Assembly (NCBI RefSeq): GCF_029212575.1
Contig: NZ_JARGPK010000014.1
Location: 38,914 to 102,913 of the forward strand
Direction: 5' to 3'
Source of the DNA: Antarcticimicrobium sp.
Lineage (GTDB): Bacteria; Pseudomonadota; Alphaproteobacteria; Rhodobacterales; Rhodobacteraceae
DNA: 64,000 bases
Within the stretch, counting starts at the first letter, position 1; each line of letters opens with the position of its first letter. A model generated the notes under the pieces. That model had not been told where the DNA came from and ran no database searches. It saw nothing but the letters and a program-made list of their open reading frames with translations. A program made the translations under genes and the position numbers. Below are positions 22,744 through 30,934 of the stretch, piece by piece.

Positions 22744-23103
22744 ATGGAACTGAAAGCGATTGCCGAAGAACTGGTCGCAGGCTGCCGGGAGGGGCGGGCG
22801 CGGGAGAATCTGGAACGGCTCTATGCACCGGGCGCGGTCTCGATCGAGGCGGCGGACATGGGCAACGGGCGCGAGGCCACGGGGCTGGACGCGATTCGCG
22901 GCAAGCACGACTGGTGGGAAGAGGCCATGGAGGTGCTGGACGGCGAGGTGATCGGGCCGATGCTGCATGGCGACGACCGTTTCGCGGTCATCTTCCGCAT
23001 GAAAGCCAAGGAGAAAGCCACCGGCGAGATTTCGGAGATGCAGGAGGTGGCGGTCTATTCGGTCGCCGATGGCAAGATCGTGCGCGAAGAGTTCTTCTAC
23101 TGA
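22744..23103 (+). CDS. NTF2/SnoaL-like small protein
   Basis: This encodes 119 residues of a cone-shaped alpha+beta fold like SnoaL. The N-terminal helix LVAGCREGRARENLERLYAPGAV and the strand segments FAVIFRMKAKEK and MQEVAVYSVADGKIVREEFFY are typical. A strong ribosome binding site, GGAGGG, lies 7 bases before the ATG. It is divergent from prfC and convergent with a Hint-domain gene. Members of this fold range from isomerases to ligand-binding proteins; no function can be assigned. Confidence 0.8.
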   Translation: MELKAIAEELVAGCREGRARENLERLYAPGAVSIEAADMGNGREATGLDAIRGKHDWWEEAMEVLDGEVIGPMLHGDDRFAVIFRMKAKEKATGEISEMQEVAVYSVADGKIVREEFFY

Positions 23104-23125
23104 TCCTGGCGTCGGAAAACCCGGC

Positions 23126-24175
23126 CTAGTTCAGCGAGGCGCGGCGCAACAGATCGATCGCATCGGGGCGGTCGAGCAGCGCCTTTTGCACGTCGAACCC
23201 GCTGGCGCCGCGGTGCCCGGGACCGGGCAGGACGCTGCCGATCCTGTCGAGCAGATCCTCCGGCAGGGCGGGGCGCGTGCGCGGGTCGATCAGCATCGAT
23301 TCGGCGGCGATCCCCTCGGCGTAGATGATGTGATGACGGTCGAAGAGGATCTGGAAATAATCGACGTAGCCGCCCTGCTGCACGAAGATGGAGTCGCCGT
23401 TGACCAGGTGGCGGGCCTTGACCAGCAGGTCGGGGCGGCCGGCGCCGATCATGTCGCTGCGTTGATAGACGAACAGCCGGTGCTCGGGGCTGACGATAAG
23501 GTCGCCTTCGTTGTTCAATGTGCCGGCAGTGATGACGATGGGGGCAAAGGCTCCGGCGGCGCGCACGGTGCTGTGGTCGATCCAGCGGATTTCCTGCGCG
23601 CCGTCGTCACGGGTCAGCACCCGGTCTCCGACCTTCAGCGCCTCGATCGGCACCTGTGCGCCGGTGGCCAGGGTGATCCGGGTGCCGCGCGTGAAGGACA
23701 CGCAGGCGACCTGGGCGAACTTACGGCGGGCGGTATCGTGGTCCGCGCCGACCAGGCGGTAATCGGTCTGCGGCACGAGCGTGGCAAGAGGCAAAAGATA
23801 GGTGCCCGCGACAAGGTCGTCGGCATCGGTCTCGATCAGGATCAGCGCCTCACTGGTGGTGCCGTCGGGCGTCATGAACTGCAGCGCGCAATCGAGGTGA
23901 AGGGTCGCGTCGGGTCGGCCCAGCTCGCTGTTGGCGGCAATGCGAAAGCTGCCGTCGCCCAAGGTGGCCAGCGTCAGCCGCCTTTGTACCGCGCCGGGTT
24001 CGAGCATGTAGATGTCGTCGAGAACCAGCTCGTCCATGTAGGACACCGGATCGCCCAGATGGGCCCCGTCGCTCACCCGGAAATCGGTGGCGGGGTAGAC
24101 GGGGATGGCCTGAACGGGGCTGTCGGTTGTTGTGGTCACGGTGCCGGGTCTGTTACTTGGGGTGAACGGATACAT
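23126..24175 (-). CDS. Hint (hedgehog/intein) domain protein
   Basis: This encodes 349 residues from the ATG near 24175; an upstream extension to 24517 is Arg/Pro-rich and was left out. The first 150 residues have no recognised domain. From about 158 a Hint_2-type domain follows: SFTRGTRI, VPIEALKVGDRVLTRDDGAQ, SPEHRLFVYQ and YFQILFDRHHIIYAEG. The residue usually Cys at the start of the domain appears to be Ser160, with Cys158 two residues before. Such proteins are common in Rhodobacterales, often with RTX proteins; the role is unknown. Confidence 0.83.
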   Translation of the reverse strand: MYPFTPSNRPGTVTTTTDSPVQAIPVYPATDFRVSDGAHLGDPVSYMDELVLDDIYMLEPGAVQRRLTLATLGDGSFRIAANSELGRPDATLHLDCALQFMTPDGTTSEALILIETDADDLVAGTYLLPLATLVPQTDYRLVGADHDTARRKFAQVACVSFTRGTRITLATGAQVPIEALKVGDRVLTRDDGAQEIRWIDHSTVRAAGAFAPIVITAGTLNNEGDLIVSPEHRLFVYQRSDMIGAGRPDLLVKARHLVNGDSIFVQQGGYVDYFQILFDRHHIIYAEGIAAESMLIDPRTRPALPEDLLDRIGSVLPGPGHRGASGFDVQKALLDRPDAIDLLRRASLN

Positions 24176-24315
24176 TGAGGGCCGAGCGGCCCCTTGCGCA
24201 AGAGGTAGCCCGGGATTGTGGCGGATCTGGGCCAATACACGGGTGAAACGCCGGCATTGTTTTGGACTCCGCTGCGAATGCAGCGGGCCGCACCGGCAAA
24301 GTGGGAGACGAGAAG

Positions 24316-25095
24316 ATGGATCTTGGGATTTCGGGAAAACGCGCGCTGGTTTGCGCCAGCAGCAAGGGGCTGGGCCTGGGCTGTGCCGAGGCGCTGGCCG
24401 CCGCTGGCGTGAACCTGGTGATGAACGCGCGCGGCGCCGAGGCGCTGGAGGCCAGCGCGCAGGCGATCCGCGACGCCCACGGGGTCGAGGTGGCGACCGT
24501 GGCCTGCGACGTGACAACGCCGGAAGGGCAGGCGGCGGTTCTCGCGGCGGCCGAGGGGGCCGACATCCTGGTCAACAACGCCGGCGGCCCGCCGCCGGGC
24601 ATGTGGACCGATTGGGAGCGCGAGGATTTCATCAAGGCGCTGGATTCCAACATGTTGACGCCGATTTCCTTCATCAAAGGGTTGGTGCCGGCGATGATGG
24701 AGCGTGGCTGGGGCCGGGTGGTCAACATCACCAGCCAGACGGTGCGCGCGCCGATCCCGGTGTTGGGGCTGTCGAACGCCGCCCGCGCCGGGCTGACCGG
24801 CTATGTCGCGGGCACCGCGCGGCAGGTGGCGGGCAAGGGCGTGACGATCAACAACCTGCTGCCGGGCATCCATGCCACCGACCGCGCAGATGCGCTCGAC
24901 AGCGGCGTCGCCAAGCAGCAGGGCATCAGCATCGAAGAGGCCCGCGCGCAGCGCGCCGCGACGATCCCCGCCGAGAGGTATGGCACCCGGGAAGAGTTCG
25001 GCGCGGCCTGCGCCTTTCTGTGTTCCCGGCACGCCGGATTCATTGTCGGCCAGAACATCCTGCTGGACGGTGGCGGCGTGAACCTGACCATGTGA
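24316..25095 (+). CDS. SDR family oxidoreductase (BKR-like, atypical active site)
   Basis: This encodes 259 residues from ATG at 24316. The Rossmann motif is slightly altered (CASSKGLGLG), NNAGGP is present, and the protein ends like 3-oxoacyl-ACP reductases (GQNILLDGGG). The catalytic YxxxK is missing: the matching segment reads LSNAARAGLTGY, giving S and R at those places. That matches a known SDR-like subgroup described as lacking the full tetrad, so normal dehydrogenase activity is doubtful. It is divergent from the Hint gene; substrate unknown. Confidence 0.85.
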   Translation: MDLGISGKRALVCASSKGLGLGCAEALAAAGVNLVMNARGAEALEASAQAIRDAHGVEVATVACDVTTPEGQAAVLAAAEGADILVNNAGGPPPGMWTDWEREDFIKALDSNMLTPISFIKGLVPAMMERGWGRVVNITSQTVRAPIPVLGLSNAARAGLTGYVAGTARQVAGKGVTINNLLPGIHATDRADALDSGVAKQQGISIEEARAQRAATIPAERYGTREEFGAACAFLCSRHAGFIVGQNILLDGGGVNLTM

Positions 25096-25208
25096 TCACG
25101 AAAACGGGCGGCGCGGTCACGGCTTGGTGACATGGCCGCCCCCCCGATTGCACCGCGCCCGGCGCGCCGGTTATCGGTTGAGCATTGCTCAACGGAGGCG
25201 CGGGCGCG

Positions 25209-26267
25209 ATGAAACACGAAACGGTTCAGTCCTATTACGGTGAGGTGCTGCAGAGCAGCGGCGATCTGCAGACCAATGCCTGCTGTACCCCCGGCGAGAT
25301 GCCCGCGCATCTCAAGGCGGTGCTGTCCAGGCTGCACGACGAGGTGCTGGCGCGCTACTATGGCTGCGGACTGATCGCGCCGCAGGCGCTTGAGGGGATG
25401 CGCATCCTGGATCTGGGTTGCGGGGCGGGGCGCGATGTCTACGCGCTGTCGGCGATGGTGGGCGAGCATGGCGCGGTCGTGGGCGTGGACATGACGCCGG
25501 CGCAACTCGATGTCGCGCGGCGGTACCGGGCCTTTCACGCCGAGGCCTTCGGATACGCGGAATCCAACGTCGCATTCCTCGACGGGTTGATCGAGGATCT
25601 CGACGCGCTGGACCTGGAGCCGGGCTCCTTCGATATCATCGTGTCGAATTGCGTGCTCAATCTGGCGACCGACAAACCGGCGGTGCTGCGCGGGGCGCAG
25701 CGGCTGCTGAAACCGGGCGGTGAGATGTATTTCTCCGACGTCTACGCCGACCGGCGTATCCCGGCGGCGCTGGCCGAGGATGAGGTGCTTTATGGCGAGT
25801 GTCTGTCCGGCGCGCTCTATTGGAACGACTTCCTGTCCATGGCGCGGGCGGCGGGATTCGTTGAACCGCGCCGGGTGGAGCACCGCCCGCTGACCATCGA
25901 GAACCCGGACCTGGAGGCGAAGGTCGCGCCGATCAGGTTCATCTCGGCCACCTACCGGCTGTTCAACCTCGCCGGGCTGGACCCGGCCTGCGAGGATTAC
26001 GGGCAGGCGGTGATCTACAAGGGGACCGTGCCGCAGGCGCCGCAGGTGCTGGTGCTGGACGACCATCATGTGATTGAGACCGGCAAGGTCTTTCCGGTCT
26101 GCGGCAACACCTGGCGGATGCTGGCCGAGACGCGCTTTGCACCGCATTTCGAGTTCATCGGCGATTTCGCGACTCATTTCGGCATCTTCGAGGGCTGCGG
26201 CGGTGACAGCCCGTTCAACGGCCTCGGGGCGCGCGCGGCGGCTTCTCCCGGTGGGGGCTGCTGCTGA
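25209..26267 (+). CDS. ArsM-like SAM-dependent methyltransferase
   Basis: This encodes 352 residues from ATG at 25209 with GGAGG about 10 bases upstream; a TTG start at 25185 is possible. The opening YYGEVLQSSGDLQTNACCT resembles arsenite methyltransferases. The SAM motif is LDLGCGAGRDVY, followed by SNCVLNLATDKPAVL, also typical of ArsM. The C-terminal extension ends GGGCC. Cys pairs at both ends could bind arsenite or a similar metalloid. The length and C-terminal extension exceed the shortest ArsM enzymes, so a specialised role such as the arsenosugar pathway is possible. No ars genes are adjacent. Confidence 0.75.
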   Translation: MKHETVQSYYGEVLQSSGDLQTNACCTPGEMPAHLKAVLSRLHDEVLARYYGCGLIAPQALEGMRILDLGCGAGRDVYALSAMVGEHGAVVGVDMTPAQLDVARRYRAFHAEAFGYAESNVAFLDGLIEDLDALDLEPGSFDIIVSNCVLNLATDKPAVLRGAQRLLKPGGEMYFSDVYADRRIPAALAEDEVLYGECLSGALYWNDFLSMARAAGFVEPRRVEHRPLTIENPDLEAKVAPIRFISATYRLFNLAGLDPACEDYGQAVIYKGTVPQAPQVLVLDDHHVIETGKVFPVCGNTWRMLAETRFAPHFEFIGDFATHFGIFEGCGGDSPFNGLGARAAASPGGGCC

Positions 26268-26345
26268 CGGCTTGTCCCCGGGGGCCGGGGTTGCTATCTC
26301 CTGCTCTGCCCGATGGTTTCCCTCGGGAATTGGAGCGAGGCCCAC

Positions 26346-27428
26346 GTGACGGCAGACACCCCCCGGCTGGAGATCCGCAACCTGGTGCGCCATTTCGATG
26401 GCCGTCGGGTGGTTGACGACGTTTCTCTCAGGATCATGGCAGGGCAGGTGACCTGCCTGCTGGGCCCGTCCGGGTGCGGAAAATCGACGACGCTGCGGAT
26501 GATTGCGGGCGTAGAAATGCAGGACTCGGGCGAGATCTGGGTCGATGGCAAGCTGGTCTGCGACACGATCTTTCGCGTGCCGCCCGAGCGGCGGGAGATC
26601 GGGCTGATGTTCCAGGACTTCGCGCTGTTTCCGCATCTGAGCGTGGCCGACAACGTGGCCTTCGGCCTGCGCAGGGGTACCAAGGCGGAAAAGCGGGCGC
26701 GGGTCGCCGAACTTCTGGAGCGGGTCGACCTGATCGAGTTCATCGACGGCTATCCGCACCAATTGTCGGGTGGCGAGCAGCAGCGCGTGGCGCTGGCCCG
26801 TGCGCTGGCGCCGCGGCCGCGTATCATGTTGATGGACGAACCGTTTTCGGGCCTCGACAACCGGCTGCGCGACGGCATCCGCGACGAGACGCTGAGCCTG
26901 TTGAAGGATGAGGATACCGCGGTGCTTCTGGTCACGCATGAGCCCGAGGAGGCGATGCGCATGGCCGACGAGATCGCGCTGATGCGGTCCGGGCAGATCG
27001 TGCAGCGCGGCGCGCCCTACAATGTCTATACCCGCCCCGCCGACAAGGCGGCGGTTGCCTTTTTCAGCGATGTCAACGTGTTGAAGGCGCGGGTGAACGG
27101 GGCCTTGGCGCAGACGCCCTTTGGCCAGTTCCTGGCGCCGGGGGTTCCGGACGAGACCGATGTCGATATCGTGTTCCGCCCGCAGCATGTGCGGCTGGAT
27201 TTCGACCGCAACGGTCAGGGACCACTGCCGACCCCGGCCGAGGGGGTGGCGGCGCGCGGCGTGGTGGAGCGGGCCCGGTTCCTGGGCCATGAGAGCCTGG
27301 TGGAGTTCCGCATGGAATTCGACGGCTCGGTGCTCAAGGCGACGGTGCCCAACGTGTTTCTGCCGCAGGCGGGGCGGGTAATGTGGCTGACCGTGCGGCG
27401 CGACAAGTGCTTCGTGTTTCCGTCCTGA
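26346..27428 (+). CDS. ABC transporter ATP-binding protein (PotA/FbpC type)
   Basis: This is the ATPase of an importer resembling those for ferric iron, polyamines or sulfate, 360 residues from GTG at 26346. I preferred GTG because GAGG lies 5 bases upstream, whereas the ATG at 26313 has no ribosome binding site. Motifs: Walker A GPSGCGKST, Q-loop LMFQDFALFPH, signature LSGGEQQRVALARAL, Walker B IMLMDEPFSGLD, and switch His in LVTHEPEEA. A TOBE-like domain follows. No permease or binding protein is adjacent, so the substrate is unknown. Confidence 0.88.
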   Translation: MTADTPRLEIRNLVRHFDGRRVVDDVSLRIMAGQVTCLLGPSGCGKSTTLRMIAGVEMQDSGEIWVDGKLVCDTIFRVPPERREIGLMFQDFALFPHLSVADNVAFGLRRGTKAEKRARVAELLERVDLIEFIDGYPHQLSGGEQQRVALARALAPRPRIMLMDEPFSGLDNRLRDGIRDETLSLLKDEDTAVLLVTHEPEEAMRMADEIALMRSGQIVQRGAPYNVYTRPADKAAVAFFSDVNVLKARVNGALAQTPFGQFLAPGVPDETDVDIVFRPQHVRLDFDRNGQGPLPTPAEGVAARGVVERARFLGHESLVEFRMEFDGSVLKATVPNVFLPQAGRVMWLTVRRDKCFVFPS

Positions 27429-27435
27429 ACCGTTT

Positions 27436-28110
27436 TCAATCCGCCACGCCTGCGTAATCTGCCAGCGTTTTGCCGGCTTCATCGACGAAAAGCTCGGGCA
27501 GGGGCATCGCCTCTTCGATCAGGTCGAGACGAAACTCGCGGAAATCTCCGCGCAACTCGCACCAGGCGGTCAGTGTCCAGACGCGCCCCCAGCTTTCCAG
27601 CCTGAGCGGACGGACTGTGCGGCGGGTGGCCGCCCCCTCCGGATGCCGGTAGGTGAGGCGGAGTTTTTGCCGGCCGCGGATGGCGCTGCGCAGCGCGCCC
27701 ATGTGCGACAGCCCGCGCGCAGCGTTGGCAAGCGGGGTGAGGGCGGTTCTCCACGATTCCGCCTCGGAAATGGTCTCCTGCGGCAAGGCGGCATCGACCT
27801 TGTCCGCCAGCGACAGCGCGGCGGCCTTCAGATTCGGATCGGCCGCCTCGGAGAGGATGGCGATGCCAAGGTTGAGCGCGGAAAGCTCGTCCTGCGTCAA
27901 GGTTATGGGGGGCAGCGCGATGGTGTCGGCCAGCCGGTAGCCGGTGCCGCGCGTTCCGGCGACCGGCACACCGGCAGCGGCGAGACGGTCCATGTCGCGA
28001 TAAATCGTGCGCGGCGATACCCCCAGTCTTGTCGCGAGATCCTGCGCGCGATGCAGATCCCTGTCGCGCATCAGGCGCAGGATTTCGAGCAGGCGGTCGG
28101 TGCGATCCAT
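27436..28110 (-). CDS. YafY-family HTH/WYL transcriptional regulator
   Basis: This encodes 224 residues. The N-terminus holds a winged helix-turn-helix ([26 protein letters not shown]), and the C-terminal half is a WYL domain ([10 protein letters not shown], then [20 protein letters not shown]). WYL domains bind small ligands or nucleic acid. The gene is convergent with the ABC ATPase and divergent from tatABC. A perfect inverted repeat lies 40 bases upstream of its start and could be its own operator. Targets are unknown. Confidence 0.88.
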   Translation of the reverse strand: MDRTDRLLEILRLMRDRDLHRAQDLATRLGVSPRTIYRDMDRLAAAGVPVAGTRGTGYRLADTIALPPITLTQDELSALNLGIAILSEAADPNLKAAALSLADKVDAALPQETISEAESWRTALTPLANAARGLSHMGALRSAIRGRQKLRLTYRHPEGAATRRTVRPLRLESWGRVWTLTAWCELRGDFREFRLDLIEEAMPLPELFVDEAGKTLADYAGVAD

Positions 28111-28149
28111 CGGGTTATCCGTGTCCGGGAGACGTAAGGTCGCGCCAAA

Positions 28150-28167
28150 CTGACAAAAACATGTCAG
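28150..28167. promoter_or_regulatory. inverted repeat, candidate operator of the WYL regulator
   Basis: CTGACA-N6-TGTCAG is a perfect 6-base inverted repeat (28150-28155 and 28162-28167). It lies 40-57 bases upstream of the regulator start on the minus strand, where a promoter is expected, and 160 bases upstream of tatA. Autoregulation is inferred. Confidence 0.45.
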
Positions 28168-28328
28168 TAGTTCAAGCCGGCCTTCGGGGGACAGGGGAAT
28201 CCGCCTGTAATCGGCGTTGGCGCCTGCGGGTGGTGCTTTTCGATCCGCCTGCTGGGCCTGTAAGAAAAGGACAACCCTGCGGCGCGGCTGTTGCGCCGTG
28301 CTTGGAACAAGAGAAAAGGAGAGATCAC

Positions 28329-28547
28329 ATGCTCAACAATATCGGCCTTCCCGGCCTTCTGCTGATTGCGGTCGTGGTTCTGGTGCTGTTTGGCCGCGGC
28401 AAGATCAGCTCGCTGATGGGCGAGGTGGGCAAGGGCATCACCTCGTTCAAGAAGGGCGTCAGCGAAGGCACCAAGGAACTCGAAGAGGACGCCGCAGAAA
28501 CCGCCAAGGACGTCACGCCCGAGGAAACCGACAAAGACAAGGTGTAA
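28329..28547 (+). CDS. tatA: Sec-independent protein translocase subunit TatA
   Basis: TatA forms the size-fitting pore of the twin-arginine translocase, which exports folded proteins. It is 72 residues from ATG at 28329, with AAGGAG at 28317-28322. One N-terminal helix ([16 protein letters not shown]) is followed by the hinge FGRGKI, an amphipathic helix ([16 protein letters not shown]) and an acidic tail. A longer frame begins at 28029 but overlaps the regulator gene and lacks TatA features. tatB follows after 6 bases. Confidence 0.94.
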   Translation: MLNNIGLPGLLLIAVVVLVLFGRGKISSLMGEVGKGITSFKKGVSEGTKELEEDAAETAKDVTPEETDKDKV

Positions 28548-28553
28548 CCGCAC

Positions 28554-29039
28554 ATGTTCGATCTGGGCTGGACCGAACTGCTGGTCATCGGCATCGTCGC
28601 GTTGATCGTTGTGGGCCCGAAGGACCTGCCGGTGTTGTTCCGCAACGTCGGGCGCTGGGTCGGCAAGGCGCGCGGCATGGCGCGCGAGTTTTCCCGCGCG
28701 ATGAACGAGGCGGCGGATGAATCCGGCATGCGCGACGTGGCCAAGACCTTCAAGACGGCAACCAACCCGCTGGGCTCGGCAATGGACGGGGTCAAGGATG
28801 CGGCACGCGACATGACCGCCGGACTCGACCCGACGAAATACGATCCGGACAGCGAGACCGGCAAGCTGGCCAAGGAGCGCGCCGAGGACGCCAAGAAGAT
28901 CCAGGCCGCCACCGCCCGCGCCGCCGCAGACCGCAAGGCACGCGAAGCAAAAGAGGCACTGGCCAAGGCCGACGAGGCCGAGGCGGCCCTGAACGACCCC
29001 GCGCCGAACGCCCCGCAGGACCCTGAGAGCACGACATGA
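28554..29039 (+). CDS. tatB: Sec-independent protein translocase subunit TatB
   Basis: TatB joins TatC in binding twin-arginine signal peptides. The 161-residue protein starts [20 protein letters not shown], with the family motif GPKDLP directly after the helix, then an amphipathic helix and a long charged Ala/Lys/Glu-rich tail, probably coiled coil (about 100-150). The stop overlaps the tatC ATG by 4 bases. Confidence 0.94.
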   Translation: MFDLGWTELLVIGIVALIVVGPKDLPVLFRNVGRWVGKARGMAREFSRAMNEAADESGMRDVAKTFKTATNPLGSAMDGVKDAARDMTAGLDPTKYDPDSETGKLAKERAEDAKKIQAATARAAADRKAREAKEALAKADEAEAALNDPAPNAPQDPESTT

Positions 29040-29944
29040 GCAAAACCGACACCGACGAGATCGACGACAGCTCGGCCCCGCTGATCGAGCATCTGACCGA
29101 GTTGCGGTCGCGGCTGATCCATTCGGTCCTGGCCTTCCTCGTGGGCATGGTGATCTGCTTCACCGTGGCCACGCCGCTCTTCAATTTCCTGACCGCGCCG
29201 CTGTGCCAGGTGCTGGCCGAGCGGGGGCAGGACTGCGACCTGATCTTCATCAGCCCGCAAGAGGGATTCTTTGTCGCGATCAAGGTGTCGCTGCTGGGCG
29301 GGCTGATGCTGTCCTTTCCCTATATCGCGCTGCAGATGTGGCGTTTCGTGGCGCCGGGGCTGTACCGGACTGAAAAGGGTGCGTTCCTGCCGTTCCTGAT
29401 CGCCTCGCCCTTCATGTTCATTCTGGGCGGCGCCTTTGCCTTTTACGTCGTCACCCCGCTGGCCTATGACTTCTTCCTCGGCTTCCAGCAGTTCGGAGCG
29501 GAAGGTGAAGTGGTGGCAGAGGGGGCCGCGCCTCTGAGCGTGGTGTTCCAGGGCTCGGCGCAGGAGTATCTGAACCTCACGATCAAGTTCATCGTTGCCT
29601 TTGGCCTGTGTTTCCAGCTTCCGGTTCTGCTGACGCTGATGGGCAAGGCCGGGCTGGTCAGCGCCGAGGGGCTGGGCAACGTGCGGAAATACGCGGTGGT
29701 GGCGATTCTGCTTCTGGCCGCGCTGGTGACGCCGCCCGACGTGATCACCCAGATCATTCTCTTCACCGTGGTCTACGGGCTTTACGAGATCTCCATCTTC
29801 CTGGTGCGTCGGGTCGAGACCAAGCGCGAGGCAAGGATGCGCGAAGAAGGCACCTGGTACGAGGACGACGAAGAGGCCTTTGACGACGATCCGATGATGT
29901 CGGAGTTCGACGAAGACGCCGGGCCGGAGGCGGACGACGACTAG
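29036..29944 (+). CDS. tatC: Sec-independent protein translocase subunit TatC
   Basis: TatC is the six-helix receptor core of the Tat translocase, 302 residues. The N-terminal motif [12 protein letters not shown] is conserved and contacts the signal peptide. A periplasmic loop ([17 protein letters not shown]) and the later helices match the family. The C-terminus carries an unusually long acidic tail of about 35 residues ([17 protein letters not shown]), which is cytoplasmic. A strong terminator follows. Confidence 0.96.
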   Translation: MSKTDTDEIDDSSAPLIEHLTELRSRLIHSVLAFLVGMVICFTVATPLFNFLTAPLCQVLAERGQDCDLIFISPQEGFFVAIKVSLLGGLMLSFPYIALQMWRFVAPGLYRTEKGAFLPFLIASPFMFILGGAFAFYVVTPLAYDFFLGFQQFGAEGEVVAEGAAPLSVVFQGSAQEYLNLTIKFIVAFGLCFQLPVLLTLMGKAGLVSAEGLGNVRKYAVVAILLLAALVTPPDVITQIILFTVVYGLYEISIFLVRRVETKREARMREEGTWYEDDEEAFDDDPMMSEFDEDAGPEADDD

Positions 29945-29968
29945 CCGCAGGGTCAATGACATGAGCGA

Positions 29969-29999
29969 GGGGCGCGCCGGGCAACCGGCGCGCCCCTTT
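29969..29999 (+). terminator. intrinsic terminator after tatC
   Basis: A 12-base stem, GGGGCGCGCCGG / CCGGCGCGCCCC with loop GCAA (29969-29996), is followed by TTT. It lies 24 bases past the tatC stop and closes the tat operon. Confidence 0.85.
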
Positions 30000-30067
30000 G
30001 CCTCGCCCCTCTTGTCGCTCCGGGCGCATCGTGGTTTGACAGGCGCGAAACGACTGGAGGACAGCAG

Positions 30068-30907
30068 ATGGATCAGGCCGCATTGACCCGCATTGCCGAG
30101 GCGCTGGAACGGATGGCGCCGGCGCCGATGCCCGGGCCGGACTTTGCCGACGCCGAGGGTTTCGTCTGGCACGTGGACCCCGACCGGCTGGAGCCGGTGG
30201 CGCGGATCAACCGGGTGCGGCTGGATCTGCTGGTGGGCATTGACCGCTCGCGCGATACGCTGCTGGACAACACCCGACGGTTCGCCCGCGGATTCAGTGC
30301 CAACAACGCGCTCTTGTGGGGCGCGCGCGGGATGGGGAAATCAAGCCTGGTCAAGGCGATCCACGCCGAAGTTGCAGTGAATCATACCGATCTCAAACTG
30401 ATCGAGTTGCAGCGCGAGGATCTGCCCAGCGTGGGGCGGCTGCTGAACCACCTGCGCGGCGCGCCGCAGCGGTTCCTGCTGTTCTGTGACGACCTGTCGT
30501 TTTCCCATGACGACCAGCATTACAAGAGCCTCAAGGCGGTGCTGGACGGCGGCATCGAGGGGCGGCCCGACAACGTGCTGTTCTACGCCACGTCGAACCG
30601 CCGCCACCTGATGCCACGCGATATGATCGAGAACGAACGCTCCAGTGGCATCAACCCGTCCGAGGCGGTCGAGGAGAAGGTCTCGCTGTCCGATCGGTTC
30701 GGGCTCTGGCTGGGCTTCCACCCCTGCAGCCAGGACGAATACCTGTCGATGATCGATCGCTATTGCGCGGCCTACGGGGTGGCGGCAGAGCCCGAGACCC
30801 TGCGCGCCGAGGCAATCGAATGGCAGGCGACGCGCGGCGCGCGGTCAGGCCGGGTCGCGTGGCAGTTCTTTACCGATCTGGCGGGGCGGCAGGGGGTGAG
30901 GGTCTAG
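30068..30907 (+). CDS. DUF815 family AAA-like ATPase
   Basis: This encodes 279 residues from ATG at 30068 with GGAGG just upstream. It has a Walker A motif GARGMGKS (85-92) and a Walker B-like segment FLLFCDDLSF, plus NVLFYATSNRRHLMPR, typical of the DUF815 family of AAA-related ATPases. The biological role is not established. It has its own position after the tat terminator and converges on the NlpD-like gene, with only 27 bases between them. Confidence 0.87.
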   Translation: MDQAALTRIAEALERMAPAPMPGPDFADAEGFVWHVDPDRLEPVARINRVRLDLLVGIDRSRDTLLDNTRRFARGFSANNALLWGARGMGKSSLVKAIHAEVAVNHTDLKLIELQREDLPSVGRLLNHLRGAPQRFLLFCDDLSFSHDDQHYKSLKAVLDGGIEGRPDNVLFYATSNRRHLMPRDMIENERSSGINPSEAVEEKVSLSDRFGLWLGFHPCSQDEYLSMIDRYCAAYGVAAEPETLRAEAIEWQATRGARSGRVAWQFFTDLAGRQGVRV

Positions 30908-30934
30908 ACCCGCACCGCATGGGCGTTCAGCCGA

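Noticed and set aside
25185..25208. TTG as start of the ArsM-like gene
   Set aside because: The ATG at 25209 has GGAGG about 10 bases upstream; the TTG has no ribosome binding site.
24801..27482. 893-codon open frame on the minus strand
   Set aside because: Antisense to the SDR, ArsM-like and ABC ATPase genes, all of which have clear family motifs.
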